A stretch of 64,000 nucleotides of DNA from Terriglobia bacterium (GTDB lineage Bacteria; Acidobacteriota; Terriglobia; Terriglobales; Acidobacteriaceae): positions 62,001 to 126,000 of the forward strand of contig JAIQEU010000011.1 in NCBI GenBank assembly GCA_020073665.1, in the 5' to 3' direction. A model generated the notes under the pieces. It was given only the letters and a program-made list of their open reading frames with translations, searched no databases and had not been told where the DNA came from. Positions 46,689 to 56,800 of the stretch are shown here, one piece after another. Positions within the stretch are counted from its first letter, which is position 1. The number at the start of each line of letters is the position of its first letter. The position numbers and the translations under genes are program-made.

Positions 46689-48263
46689 ATGAAAAAGGCC
46701 TATACGCTGTCGCTACTGATTTGCCTGCTGCTGTGGATGATCCCAGCTTCGGCACAGAACGTTCAACGCGGGGCATTCGTCATCCACGAATATCACCACG
46801 ACGTCTCGCCGCCGGCCCGTGACTTGGTATCGAGCGATTTGTTCATCGGAAATCGCGCGGCATTGCTGTCGCCGATTCGCGTTCTGGGCGCAGCGGGGAA
46901 TACATCGCGCGATCCAGTGGCACAACATGAAATTCTTCCGGACGTAGGGACCACCAACCTGGTCAATATTGATGGGATTCCGCACACCGGCTTCGCACCG
47001 CCCGACACCAATGCTTCAGTGGGTGGCACGCAGGTAGTGGAAACCGTGAACCTGAATTACGCGGTTTACGACAAGACGACCGGCGCACAAATCAAGGCGC
47101 CGACCGCGATCAGTTCGCTCTTCTCCGGGTTCGGTGGCACCTGCCAGACCGGAAGCACCAGCGACCCGGTTGTGCTGTGGGACAAAGCGGCGTCGCGTTG
47201 GGTGATCAGCATTCTGGCCTTTACCGGAAACTTCACCTCCACCGAGTGCTACGCGGTTTCGACCTCGACGGACGCCACCGGCACCTATAACCGCTACGGT
47301 TTCACCTTCGCTAACGGGCTCCTGGCTGACTTCCCGAAGACCGGTGTTTGGCCGGATGCTTATTATCTGACGTTCAACGGTTTTCAGGGCGGGGCGAGCT
47401 TCGTTGGAGCTGAGCCTTGCGCACTGGATCGCACCAAAATGCTTGCCGGCTCGGCCGCGACTGCGGTTTGCTTCCCGCCAAAGCCAACCAACTACAGCTT
47501 GCTGCCGTCGGACATGGATGGCACGATTGCTCCGCCGGCCGGCGCTCCGAACCACTTTCTGGAACTGGACGCAGTTTCATTCACCAAGCTCGACCAGTTT
47601 GACTTCCACGTGGACTTCGTCAATACCAACAACTCGACGTTCACTGGACCGATCGCGGTTACGATTCCGACCTGGACGCAGATCTGCGTCACTCAGGGAC
47701 GTGCTTGCATACCGGAACCGTCGCCGGGCGAACCACTGGATGGGAGAGCGGATAAACTGGTGTTCCGGTTGGCCTACCGTAACTTCGGCGACCACGAAGC
47801 CTTAGTCGTGAACCACGCCGTGAAACCCAGCACCGGCACCGCTACGGCGGCAACGCGCTGGTACGAGTTCCGCTCGACACCTCCGGGTGGAGCCTTCACC
47901 ATGTTCCAGGCGGGTACGTTCCAGCATCCCAAGATCAGTGTGTGGAACGGCAGCATTGCCATGGACAAGGTCGGCGATATCGCCTTGGGCATGAGTGCTT
48001 CCAGCTCTACGCTTGATCCCAGCGTGGTTTACACGGGCCGGGTTCCAACCGATGCGAAGGGCAAGATGGAGTCGCCGTTCGTCGTGGTTAAGGGTACGGG
48101 CGTGCAGACCGCCACGCAGAATCGCTGGGGCGATTACTCGACCATGAGCATCGATCCTTCCGATGATTGCACGTTCTGGTTCGCCCAGGAGTACATCAAG
48201 GCCACGGGCAGTTTCAATTGGAACACTCGGTTGAACAGCTTCAAGTTTACGGGCTGCCACTAA
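46689..48263 (+). CDS. Secreted protein of unknown family, paralogue 1
   Basis: A 524-residue exported protein with signal peptide 1-22 (ending PASAQ). The body contains repeated aromatic strand motifs (WDKAASRWVISIL, GVWPDAYYLTFN and TRWYEFRST), suggesting a beta-propeller or beta-sandwich, and about eight cysteines that match those of the protein at 51770. The shared motifs are LLPSDMDG, PPAGAPN, FHVDFVNTNNS, RNFGDHEALVVNHAV and DDCTFWFAQEYI, ending NTRLNSFKFTGC. I know no named family for it. CAGGAGA precedes the ATG. An intrinsic terminator follows. Confidence 0.8.
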   Translation: MKKAYTLSLLICLLLWMIPASAQNVQRGAFVIHEYHHDVSPPARDLVSSDLFIGNRAALLSPIRVLGAAGNTSRDPVAQHEILPDVGTTNLVNIDGIPHTGFAPPDTNASVGGTQVVETVNLNYAVYDKTTGAQIKAPTAISSLFSGFGGTCQTGSTSDPVVLWDKAASRWVISILAFTGNFTSTECYAVSTSTDATGTYNRYGFTFANGLLADFPKTGVWPDAYYLTFNGFQGGASFVGAEPCALDRTKMLAGSAATAVCFPPKPTNYSLLPSDMDGTIAPPAGAPNHFLELDAVSFTKLDQFDFHVDFVNTNNSTFTGPIAVTIPTWTQICVTQGRACIPEPSPGEPLDGRADKLVFRLAYRNFGDHEALVVNHAVKPSTGTATAATRWYEFRSTPPGGAFTMFQAGTFQHPKISVWNGSIAMDKVGDIALGMSASSSTLDPSVVYTGRVPTDAKGKMESPFVVVKGTGVQTATQNRWGDYSTMSIDPSDDCTFWFAQEYIKATGSFNWNTRLNSFKFTGCH

Positions 48264-48286
48264 GGCAGGTCCGCGGAGGCCAATAA

Positions 48287-48315
48287 GGGGCGCCTGATGA
48301 GGGCGCCCTTTTTTT
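48287..48315 (+). terminator. Intrinsic terminator after secreted paralogue 1
   Basis: GGGCGCC and GGCGCCC form a stem around TGATGAG, followed by TTTTTTT. It lies about 25 bp after the stop at 48263. Confidence 0.8.
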
Positions 48316-48486
48316 GATTGGGTTTGGCATACGGAGGCACTCGAGTTAAGCGGTCGAAGATGGAAATCAGGTGTGGCGTACGCTAGAATAAATTGCTCGT
48401 AGCCCTCCTTAGCATTGCGAAATTCCACAGCCAAGGCCGGCAAGAAAAATCGGGTTCGCTGCGTCGAACCGCGAATCAGGGTAACT

Positions 48487-49548
48487 ATGTCACGAAGACG
48501 GATTGACTTTCCCTTTCTACTTGTTCTCTTTCTGATGTTGATTGCACCGCTTGGTATCTCAGCCAGTGGCCAGGCGGAACCGGAATCGAAACCTGCGAAG
48601 ACTGACACGCTCCCATCGCTGCCCTCGACCGCAACCTTGCCCAAGAATTACCCGGTCATCACTGTCCAGGGGCGGTGCCCCAAGCCGGCCGCCAACAGCA
48701 AGACGCCGGCGAAGGGGGAATGCAAGGTCACGGTGAGCCGCGCGGAATTCGAAGCGCTGGTGAATGCGATCAACCCGAGCATGGTGAAAGGTGAACGGCG
48801 CGAACTAGCCGCCACCTACGGGAAGGCGCTGGCGCTTTCCCAGGAGGCGTCGAGGCGAGGCTTGGATCGAGATCCACGCTTGCAGGCACAACTCCGCTAT
48901 TCCAGTTTGATTCTCATGGCCAACGCGATGGGCAAAGAGATCTACAAGGATTCGCTCAATGCTCCGGCTGAGGATGCGGAAAAGTACTATGCGACTCACA
49001 AGTCGCTGTTCGAACGCTTCAACTTCGAGCGCATTTACGTGCCCCTGGAGAGGCGAACACCGGTGGTACCGAAATCGGCTGACGCGAACGCTGCGCTGGA
49101 ACAGAACAGCGACCTCAAAGAAAAAGAGATGAAGGACCTGGCGAACCAGATGTACGCACGGGCCGTGGCCGGGGAGGATTTTGCCAAGCTGCAGCGGGAA
49201 GCGTTCAAAACCGCGGAAATCGCAACCGACCCGAACGTCAAAGTGGAAGACTTGCGACGCGGTGATTTGTCAGAAGTCCAGAATGTGATTTTTGATCTCG
49301 AGCCGGGCAAGATCTCAGCACTGCTGACCGACCAGACCGGGTACTTCATTTACAAGATGGTTTCGAGGACCGTGCCCCCGTTTGAGACGGTAAAGCCGCA
49401 AGTGACGGTGCGCATGCAGAACGACAAATCCGCCGAAGCCGTGCGCCAGATAGAAAGGCTGTCAAAAGCCCAAGTGAACGCTGCCTATTTCGATAAGTAC
49501 GATCCGCCCCCGCCGGACCAGAACGAGCCGGATATGGATACCGATTAA
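48487..49548 (+). CDS. Secreted SurA/PrsA-like peptidylprolyl isomerase
   Basis: A 353-residue exported protein with signal peptide about 1-27. The N-terminal chaperone-like part has VTVSRAEFEALVNAINPSM and AATYGKALALSQEASRRGL, as in SurA-type proteins. The central parvulin-like domain is divergent (EDFAKLQREAFKT, VKVEDLRRGDLSEVQNVIFDLEPGKISALLTDQTGYFIYKMVSR). The C-terminal tail is acidic. The start ATG at 48487 has AGGG upstream. It probably assists folding of secreted or outer membrane proteins, of which several are encoded nearby. Confidence 0.8.
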   Translation: MSRRRIDFPFLLVLFLMLIAPLGISASGQAEPESKPAKTDTLPSLPSTATLPKNYPVITVQGRCPKPAANSKTPAKGECKVTVSRAEFEALVNAINPSMVKGERRELAATYGKALALSQEASRRGLDRDPRLQAQLRYSSLILMANAMGKEIYKDSLNAPAEDAEKYYATHKSLFERFNFERIYVPLERRTPVVPKSADANAALEQNSDLKEKEMKDLANQMYARAVAGEDFAKLQREAFKTAEIATDPNVKVEDLRRGDLSEVQNVIFDLEPGKISALLTDQTGYFIYKMVSRTVPPFETVKPQVTVRMQNDKSAEAVRQIERLSKAQVNAAYFDKYDPPPPDQNEPDMDTD

Positions 49549-49606
49549 GGGGCAGGTAACCGGGACGCAGGTCGCAGGTGACTGGCGCGCAGATAATCCA
49601 CCTGGC

Positions 49607-50551
49607 TTATCGCACTATCCACTCGGTGACCTCGTGCATGCTGGCGAGCGCTGTGCTGTAGGTCATAGCTGCGCAGAACAGGGTTGCCAGCACCAGAGGC
49701 GCGGCATACCACCAACGGTAAGTTGCGGGCGAAGGCTCAACGCTCCACGCGAACAGCCGCTCCACGCGCGTGCTCAAGGATCCGGGCGAAGTGTGAAGCA
49801 GCGCGGTGGTCAGTTCAGCCGAAGGTTGAACCGGGGCAAACCGCGAGAGCTTGATCAAGGCCGCGGCCAAGTCGAGTGCATCGGAAAAACTGGCGACCGC
49901 GGCATCATCCGCTGCCATCTCGGCGGCCTCCGACCAGGCCGACTCCAGGCGGGCCATACCCGGGAACGCGGAAAACCGAAACAGAAGCTTCTTCAGATTG
50001 TCGTGACGCCGCACGTGCGCGATCTCGTGCTGCAGCGCGGTGCGGAGTTCCTGCCCGGTGAGGATGGCGACCGCCGTCTCCGAGACCAGCACCCGCGGCG
50101 CGCAGACGCCGGCGACCGTGAGGCTCGGCGCGTTTTTTCCGGTGCAAAAGACCGGCACGGTCGTCCCCGATTCGATGACCGTGGCTCCATTCATCCAGGC
50201 TGACAATGTCCGCGAAGTCCTCGCCTGCGCCACCGCGCCGCGAAAAACACCGGCAGCCATCAGGCCCAGGCAGCAGAAACCGAGCACCAGCAGCGGAGGG
50301 CCGAAGGGCTCATCGGTCGACTTGGGTTCCAGTAGCAAGAACGACGGCAAGGTGTAAGCCAGCGTCACCGCCGCCGAAAGTGCGAACGGCAGCATACGCA
50401 GGGTGCACAACAGGTCGGCTTCGTGTCGCGCAGAGAGATGGCCACAGGCGCGGTGCGCCAGTTTCCACCCCGACGCCACGGCCAGGGACAGCGCGCCATA
50501 CAGCAGAACGAAGATGGCCAGCGAGACTCCGATGCAACGGACGGCAAACAT
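49607..50551 (-). CDS. BlaR1-type M56 membrane metallopeptidase
   Basis: A 314-residue membrane peptidase with N-terminal hydrophobic segments (about 5-25, 50-75 and 85-105) and HEIAHVRRHDN, the HExxH zinc motif of M56. No penicillin-binding sensor domain follows, so this is a short BlaR1-like protein. It starts directly after the stop of the BlaI-type repressor gene with no gap (TGA then ATG), as in other repressor-protease pairs. It presumably cleaves the repressor or another regulator on a signal. Confidence 0.85.
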   Translation of the reverse strand: MFAVRCIGVSLAIFVLLYGALSLAVASGWKLAHRACGHLSARHEADLLCTLRMLPFALSAAVTLAYTLPSFLLLEPKSTDEPFGPPLLVLGFCCLGLMAAGVFRGAVAQARTSRTLSAWMNGATVIESGTTVPVFCTGKNAPSLTVAGVCAPRVLVSETAVAILTGQELRTALQHEIAHVRRHDNLKKLLFRFSAFPGMARLESAWSEAAEMAADDAAVASFSDALDLAAALIKLSRFAPVQPSAELTTALLHTSPGSLSTRVERLFAWSVEPSPATYRWWYAAPLVLATLFCAAMTYSTALASMHEVTEWIVR

Positions 50552-51004
50552 TCAGCGCGTCTCCTTGTCCTTGTTGTCCTTGTTGTGCTTGCCGCTCATG
50601 CGGCGGCGTTCGCGCTCGACCAGTTGCTGCAATTCGTCCAACAGTTCGCTGTCGTGTTCACTGACCGCCTCTACCAGGTAAGAAAGCGGAAGCGAAGGAG
50701 TGGCTTCGGAACCGAGCAGTTGGCGAATGGCTTGCCCTGCCGCCGCCCTCTGAATCTCCTGCTGGGTGTAGCGCAGGGAATAACGAAATGCCCGGCCCTC
50801 GGCTACGCGGTCGAGCAGGTTCTTTTTGTAAAGGCGGTCGAGGGTCGTCATCACCGTGGTATATGCGAGGGGCAGATTGCCATCGTCGATTAGTTCGCGA
50901 ACGGTGGCGCTGTCGCGCTGCGAAAGAGATTGAAGCAGCTGTTCCTCAAGCGGGCCGATATTGGTTAACGGAAGTGGTTGAAAAAGACGGAAAATCCGGT
51001 TCAT
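50552..51004 (-). CDS. BlaI/MecI-type transcriptional repressor
   Basis: A 150-residue winged-helix protein. GPLEEQLLQSLSQRDSATVREL and LAYTTVMTTLDRLYKKNLLDR match the DNA-binding domain of BlaI/MecI/CopY, and the C-terminal helices (LLDELQQLVERERRRM) form the dimer interface. AGGTGA precedes the ATG at 51004. It is the first gene of a two-gene unit with the M56 peptidase. No beta-lactamase gene is adjacent, so the regulated genes are unknown. No TACA-N2-TGTA operator was seen in the upstream sequence. Confidence 0.88.
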   Translation of the reverse strand: MNRIFRLFQPLPLTNIGPLEEQLLQSLSQRDSATVRELIDDGNLPLAYTTVMTTLDRLYKKNLLDRVAEGRAFRYSLRYTQQEIQRAAAGQAIRQLLGSEATPSLPLSYLVEAVSEHDSELLDELQQLVERERRRMSGKHNKDNKDKETR

Positions 51005-51296
51005 GCGTTATTCACCTGGGTTAGCGAATCAACACCGCGATGCGGCGCAGGCCTGCGCGATCTTGCAAGCTTATCAGTGGAAGTGGAATTGTCAATCGCT
51101 GAAGGTCTCTAATCCCCTCACAAATTCCGGCGGATCTTTAAGGAGAGGACCGACGACTCTAACTACGAGTCCAAGTGAGAGACGAAAGCCCCTGGGTATC
51201 CCGCTTGCCGCGGAATAGCAGGCTGAGGATCGCAGAACACCGCAGAAGTCTCGATTCTGGTGGTGGTTAAGGGAAGCGAAGCCAGGGCTGACAGCG

Positions 51297-51316
51297 CACG
51301 AACCTGAGGGTTCGTG
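51297..51316. terminator. Hairpin in the intergenic region, function unclear
   Basis: CACGAACC and GGTTCGTG pair around TGAG. It has no U-tract on either side, so it may be a regulatory or repeat-derived structure rather than a terminator. Confidence 0.3.
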
Positions 51317-51713
51317 TTCCGAATGGCGCAGAGGACATCTCGAGATGCTGTTTTCCCATGCGCACCCTCACGGCCCCTTTCCTTCAACTAGAACTGGTAG
51401 TAGTAATTGGCGGCCACTAGAAATGCATGGGGGCCTTCGCCACCAGTCGCTCAATTGGAGGCCAATCCAGTTGTCGACGACCGGTGGTTCCGGGCCCCCA
51501 GCGATAGATTCTACTCCTCAACGCTAGTATCCACGCAGTGTTTGGAGGCCCCATCGCCGTGCGGCTTGGACCCGCATGGGCGGGAGTTCGGGGCCATCGC
51601 GACCTCCTCAAATGGGCAGGATACTTCCTCAGGGTCTAGGTAAACGCGGGGCTGGGTGCGGGTTTTGACAGCCATGCGCACCGAAAAAAAGCGCCGCCTG
51701 AGCTGAAGAACGG

Positions 51714-51722
51714 TGATACAAT
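51714..51722 (+). promoter_or_regulatory. Probable extended -10 promoter of secreted paralogue 2
   Basis: TGATACAAT: TG one base before TACAAT (51717-51722). The start point would be near 51729, a leader of about 41 nt with GGAGG at 51757-51761 before the ATG at 51770. No -35 was seen. Confidence 0.5.
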
Positions 51723-51769
51723 CCCCGGCGCGTTGCAATTTAGACTTTAGAAAAGTGGAGGCCAATCCA

Positions 51770-53353
51770 ATGACGCATTCGCGGATAGTTGTGTCTACAA
51801 TCTGTCTGTTCTTGCTTGCTGTCCTCGCGGCAACAGCTCAAAGTTCACCCTCAGTTGTCTCCGTAACTCATCACGACACTTCAGCACCACTGCGTACGAT
51901 GGTACTCACACCCTCGCATGTGAAAGGTATTGTTCCAGGCGAGCACGCCGAGTTTGAGGGATTTTCGAAACCGGTCAAAGTGCAATACTACCCCGACGCG
52001 GTCCTGCAAAACTTCGCAGGCCCGGGCTCGGGTGCGGCTTCAGGGTTAAATTTTGCCGGCGTCGGCGAAGGCGACTACGGCTACTCGGTGACTTTCCCTG
52101 TACCGGACTCGAACGGCGCGGTCGGCGCGACTCAGTACGTGCAAAGCGTAGCCGCTTCATTTGCGGTGTTCGACAAGAAGACGGGTGCGCTTGTACTGGC
52201 GCCGGCGAGCATCAGCTCCCTGTTCGTCAACTTCGGCGGACCATGTGAAACCTCGGCGGCCGGCGATTCCGCAGTCAATTATGACAAGATGGCGGACCGG
52301 TGGGTGATCGGCACCATGGCGCAAAGACTGCCATCCGGAGAAGGATTTGGCTACTCTTGTATCGCAGTCTCGACTTCATCCGACGCAACCGGTTCTTACT
52401 ATCGGTACGCTCTCCAGCTAAGCGCGATCGACTATCAGAAAATCGGTGTGTGGCCGGATGCGTACTATCTGGGTTTCAACAACCCTGCCAACACCAACGC
52501 CCGGGTATGTGCGATGGACCGTAATGCCATGCTGAAAGGTGCCACGGCACAGTCGGTCTGTTTCACCCGGACGGGCATAAACACGTTGCTGCCGTCTGAT
52601 ATGGACGGCCGCACCCAGCCTCCGGCTGGGGCCCCCAACTATTTCGTTGGCGGCATCAATTCCGGGAAGAACGTGCTCAACCTTTTCAAGTTCCACGTGG
52701 ACTTCACCAATACCAAGAACTCGAAACTCACCGGCCCGATCGCCATCAACGTGGCACCCTACAATCCCTCCTGCCTTGCAACCGGCGGTTACTACCGGAC
52801 TTGCGTTCCGCAGAAGGGGAGCACCACGCAGCTGGAGACTTTGAGCGATCGTCTGATGTATCGCAACGCGTATCGCAACTTCTCCGACCACGAGACACTG
52901 GTCGTCAATCATGCCGTCGATGTCGCCGGCGCCAACGGGCACAGCGTAGGCATCCGCTGGTACGAACTGCGCGCCCTGGAAAACGGAAACTTCACGGTGT
53001 TCCAACAGGGAACGTATGCACCTGACTCCAGCAGCCGCTTCATGGGCAGTACGGCCATGGATGGCGCGGGCGACATCGCTCTGGGTTATGGAATTTCCAG
53101 CAGCAAGATGTTCCCGTCGATCGGGTTCAGCGGCCGAGTACCCACCGATCCGGCCGGCACGATGGGCGGCGAGAAGGTCATTTTCGCCGGCCAGAGTGCC
53201 AGCGGCAACACTCTGTGGGGCGACTACACCAGCTTGTCAGTCGATCCCGCCGACGACTGCACGTTCTGGTACACCAGTCAGTACTACAAGACCGGTCAAT
53301 CACTCAACTGGAGCACTCGCGTTGCATCGTTCAAGTTCCCAGGATGCAAGTGA
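51770..53353 (+). CDS. Secreted protein of unknown family, paralogue 2
   Basis: A 527-residue exported protein paralogous along its whole length to the one at 46689. Shared features: signal peptide (1-22), ISSLF..FGG.C, DKMADRWVIG, GVWPDAYYLGFN, LLPSDMDG, PPAGAPN, FHVDFTNTKNSKLTGPIA, RNFSDHETLVVNHAV, GRVPTDPAGTMGG and DDCTFW, ending STRVASFKFPGCK. The cysteine pattern is conserved. It has a longer N-terminal segment before the shared part. GGAGG is correctly spaced from the ATG; the frame extends upstream to 51713 without a ribosome site. Confidence 0.8.
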   Translation: MTHSRIVVSTICLFLLAVLAATAQSSPSVVSVTHHDTSAPLRTMVLTPSHVKGIVPGEHAEFEGFSKPVKVQYYPDAVLQNFAGPGSGAASGLNFAGVGEGDYGYSVTFPVPDSNGAVGATQYVQSVAASFAVFDKKTGALVLAPASISSLFVNFGGPCETSAAGDSAVNYDKMADRWVIGTMAQRLPSGEGFGYSCIAVSTSSDATGSYYRYALQLSAIDYQKIGVWPDAYYLGFNNPANTNARVCAMDRNAMLKGATAQSVCFTRTGINTLLPSDMDGRTQPPAGAPNYFVGGINSGKNVLNLFKFHVDFTNTKNSKLTGPIAINVAPYNPSCLATGGYYRTCVPQKGSTTQLETLSDRLMYRNAYRNFSDHETLVVNHAVDVAGANGHSVGIRWYELRALENGNFTVFQQGTYAPDSSSRFMGSTAMDGAGDIALGYGISSSKMFPSIGFSGRVPTDPAGTMGGEKVIFAGQSASGNTLWGDYTSLSVDPADDCTFWYTSQYYKTGQSLNWSTRVASFKFPGCK

Positions 53354-53845
53354 GGCAGGGCGCATGGCGCTCCCCCCGGAGCGCCTGATCGCGTAGCCAT
53401 CCGGTGTTACAAGACGGGGCCGAGCGGACAATGTTTGGCCCCTCTGCATTGCGCCGGTCACAGTCAAGAACGTGGTTGCGCAACATATCCTTAAAGGATT
53501 GGGAAAGAAAGTTACATGGACGAAAATCTGGCCAAGAGTGCAAACGAAAACTGGTAGTAGTTGGCGGGCGTCGCTAATCTAGCCCGCATCCTGTTCGGAT
53601 GGCCTCCAAATAGGAATAGGCACAAGCTCATGCGTTCCAGACGCTAAGCTTGTGCCTTTTTTTTCAGAACTGACAACTCGCGGATCGCGGCCTCGGCAGT
53701 ACTAACTATGGTAGTAGACGCGGCAAGCCTTTAGGCTGATTCGGGTTTCGGCAGAGGCAAACCCTTTGAGCCGAAAATCAGAAGTTCGTATCGCACCGCC
53801 GAGACGTCGGCGGGAAATCTTTTCGGGCAAGTTTCAAAAAAAACC
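53354..53845. other. Intergenic region upstream of the TonB-dependent receptor
   Basis: About 490 bp with a strong terminator (53619-53664), the word AACTGGTAGTAGT again at 53549-53561, a third related word GGTAGTAG at 53710, and hairpins TTTCGGC/GCCGAAA (53745-53774) and CCGCCGA/TCGGCGG (53796-53813). No gene was seen. Confidence 0.6.
53619..53664 (+). terminator. Strong intrinsic terminator
   Basis: GGCACAAGC (53619-53627) pairs with GCTTGTGCC (53648-53656), followed by TTTTTTTT. It lies about 265 bp after the stop of secreted paralogue 2 and 180 bp before the receptor gene, so it may end the former transcript or act as an attenuator of the latter. Confidence 0.75.
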
Positions 53846-56800
53846 ATGTCACGTCATCGATTACTTGCGCGTCTGCTTGTCCTCCTTGGTTTGGTTTCTG
53901 TTTCCCAGTTTGCCATGCTGGCAGTCGCCCAGAATCCCATGGGGACTCTGCGCGGAGTGGTGCAGGATGGAAACGGCGGGCGGGTCCCGGCGGCCACCAT
54001 CGTGGTGGAGGCGCGCCAGTCTTCGCTGAAGCGTTCCACCAAAACCGACGACCACGGAGAGTTCCGTCTGAACGACCTGCTGCCCGGCACGTATCAACTG
54101 ATGGTGAGTGCAAGAGATTTTGCGGATGCGAGTGCGGATGTCGCAGTGGTGGTCAGCTCCGTGCGGGACGTGGCGGTGACGCTGAAACCGGCCGCGGTGC
54201 AGCAGACGGTGAACGTGCAGGCCTCGGCTCCTTCGGTTACCACCCAACCCATCGACCTGGCCAGCGCCGTTCACGGCGGTGCAGTGAGTGCGCATGACCT
54301 GGAGACCATTCCGCTGGCGGCCCGCAGTTTCGCCAACATTGCGTACCTGGTCCCCGGGACCGAGCCGGTCGAGCCCTCCGATCCGACCAAGGCGCGCATT
54401 ACCGCGGTTGCGTTCGGTGGCAGCTCCGGCTTGAACGTCCAGCTCTCGGTGGATGGCGGCGACAATTCCGACGATTACATCGGCGGTTTCCTGCAGAATT
54501 TCTCGCCCGACGCGATCCAGGAATTCGCCGTACACACTTCGCAGCAGGACGCGGATACGGGTGGCACGGTGGGCGGCTCGGTGATGATTACCACCAAGCG
54601 TGGCACCAACCAGTGGCATGGCGGCGGCGCATTCTACGGGCGAGCAGCGGCGCTGAATGCGCGCTTTCCCATCGACAATCCCGCGCCTAATCCCAAGCAG
54701 GATTTCTCTCGCCAGAATTACATTGCAACCATCGGCGGACCGCTGAAGAGCGACAAACTCTGGCTTTTCTCCTCATTCGAATATGTGCACGAGAATGCCA
54801 GCATCGCGTACAGTCCGGCGAGCCTCACCGAATTTAATGCCCTGGCTTCGCTGGCCTCGCAGGGGCTGATTCCCGGCGTCAGTTCAATTCCCGTTCCCAA
54901 TAGCACGCCGGTGCCGTTTCGCGACTACCTGGGTACGGTGCGTTTCGACTGGGCGCAGTCACAGAACTCGCAGTGGTACCTGCGCGCGGCCGTAGACAAC
55001 TACACCACCCACAATGACCTGGTACAGCAGGCCACTCTGCCCTCGACGGGCGCGACCTCGGGCTCCAACTACCTGAACCTGGTCATCGGCAACACGCACA
55101 CCTTCAGCCCGACCTGGTTAGGGACTTTCATCTTTGATGCCAGCGGTCTGCACCACACGGAATCGCGCAACGCGACTCTCGGTTTTGCCCTGGCGTTCCC
55201 GTTCAGCGCGACCTTTCATACCATTTCAGGATTTGAGACGTTTGGCGACAACCAGTTCGCCACGCCAATCACCGCTTTCCCGGTCCTGCGCAACCAGGAG
55301 AAATACCAGCTCCGCTATGACGTAGGCCGGGGCTCGGGCGATCACGCGCCTAAGTTCGGAATCAACTTTATCCATGAGCCGGTACTGAGCGGCGCGCTCT
55401 CGGGGACAGCGGAGAACTTCATACAGTTTCCGGTGAACCCGTCGGACTACCTGGGCGACCCGGCAGAGTTCGCGACCGACATATCCTGCGGAGCCGCAAG
55501 TGCGGCCACCTGCACCTTCACACCTGCGGGCAATGGCAGCTTCTCGCAGAATGTGCAGCGGCTGGGGCTTTATTTCCAGGACTCCTGGCGGGCCACGCGC
55601 CGTCTTACGGTGAACTATGGCCTGCGCTGGGACACTACGTTTGGACTCTTCGAAGCTTCGGGCCGAACCCAAGGGCAGAATCCCGCTTACCTGACACTCC
55701 AACAGCTCGGAATACCCCTGGTGAATCGAACTCCGCATGATTATCGCAAGGGCTTCGGGCCGCGGCTGGGCCTGGCCTATGCCCTGGGCGAGAAATCAGA
55801 CACGGTGATTCGCGCCGGGATTGGCCTTTACTACAACGATCTAGCCCAGAATGGATGGGTGGGCGCGCTGCAAGCGGTGAACGCGCCGGCGGGGCCCTGC
55901 AACCTGTCGACGAACCCGGATCCGGCCGATCCGGCAAATGCGGGATGCATCCCGGGCGGCGGGCAGGGTGCGATTATCGATGGAAACTACAAGACGCCGT
56001 ATGCCCTGCATGCCAGCGCCGGCATACAGCATGCGTTCGGGGAGAAATGGACGCTCAGCGCGGACTTTACCCACGAGAAGGGCAACCATTCGTATCAAGC
56101 CTTGAACTACACCGCGGGTTTCACGCTGTTTGCACCGTCCGCGGTCGATCCGGCCCTGGTGCCCAATGTGACCGTCTACCGCACCGGAAACCGTTCCGTC
56201 TACGACGCGGTGACGGTGCGGCTGCAGGGCAACGTTTCCCGCCGCTTCAACCTGACGGCGCATTACACCCTGGCTACCGCGAAAACCTGGGGCTGCGTGG
56301 TGGGCGAGTTGTTTGATTACGTGGATGGCGTGTGCAATCCGCTGAATCCCTTCGGGCCGGGTGACTACGGTCCATCCGGGGAAGACGTGCGCCATCGCTT
56401 CGTTCTGGCCGGGACGTACTACGCGCCCGGTGGTTTTGAGTTGAGCACGCTTGCGCAGGTAGAGAGTGCCCGGCCGTTTACGCTGGGCACCGGCGTGGAT
56501 GTGAACGGGTTGGGGGATCCGGGCAACAATCGCGCGGTGGTGAATGGTGTGCAAACGTCACTCGACCAGTTCCGCGGAACTCCTTTTGCGCAAGTTGATC
56601 TGCGGGTGGCTCGCCCGATAAGGGTTGGTGATCGCTGGACGGTCATTCCGTTCGCAGAATTCTTCAATCTTTTCAACCGCAACAATCCCGCCAACAATTA
56701 TGTCGCAGATATCGGCGCGCTGAATGTGCCGCCCGCCGAGGTGGACGCTGGAAACGTGACCCATCTGTGCGGCGACGCGAACTGCAACACGCTGATTCCG

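Larger units (their letters stand above)
51005..51769. other. Large intergenic region upstream of secreted paralogue 2
   Basis: About 760 bp. It contains the hairpin CACGAACC/GGGTTCGTG (51297-51316), a word AACTGGTAGTAGT (51392-51404) that recurs at 53549, two copies of TGGAGGCCAATCCA (near 51459 and at 51756), and the probable promoter at 51714-51722. No convincing open frame is present. Confidence 0.6.

Noticed and set aside
53700-53780. Cyclic-di-GMP (GEMM) riboswitch
   Set aside because: GGCAAACC is present, but the second conserved part GGGACGCAAAGCC does not follow in the right order.
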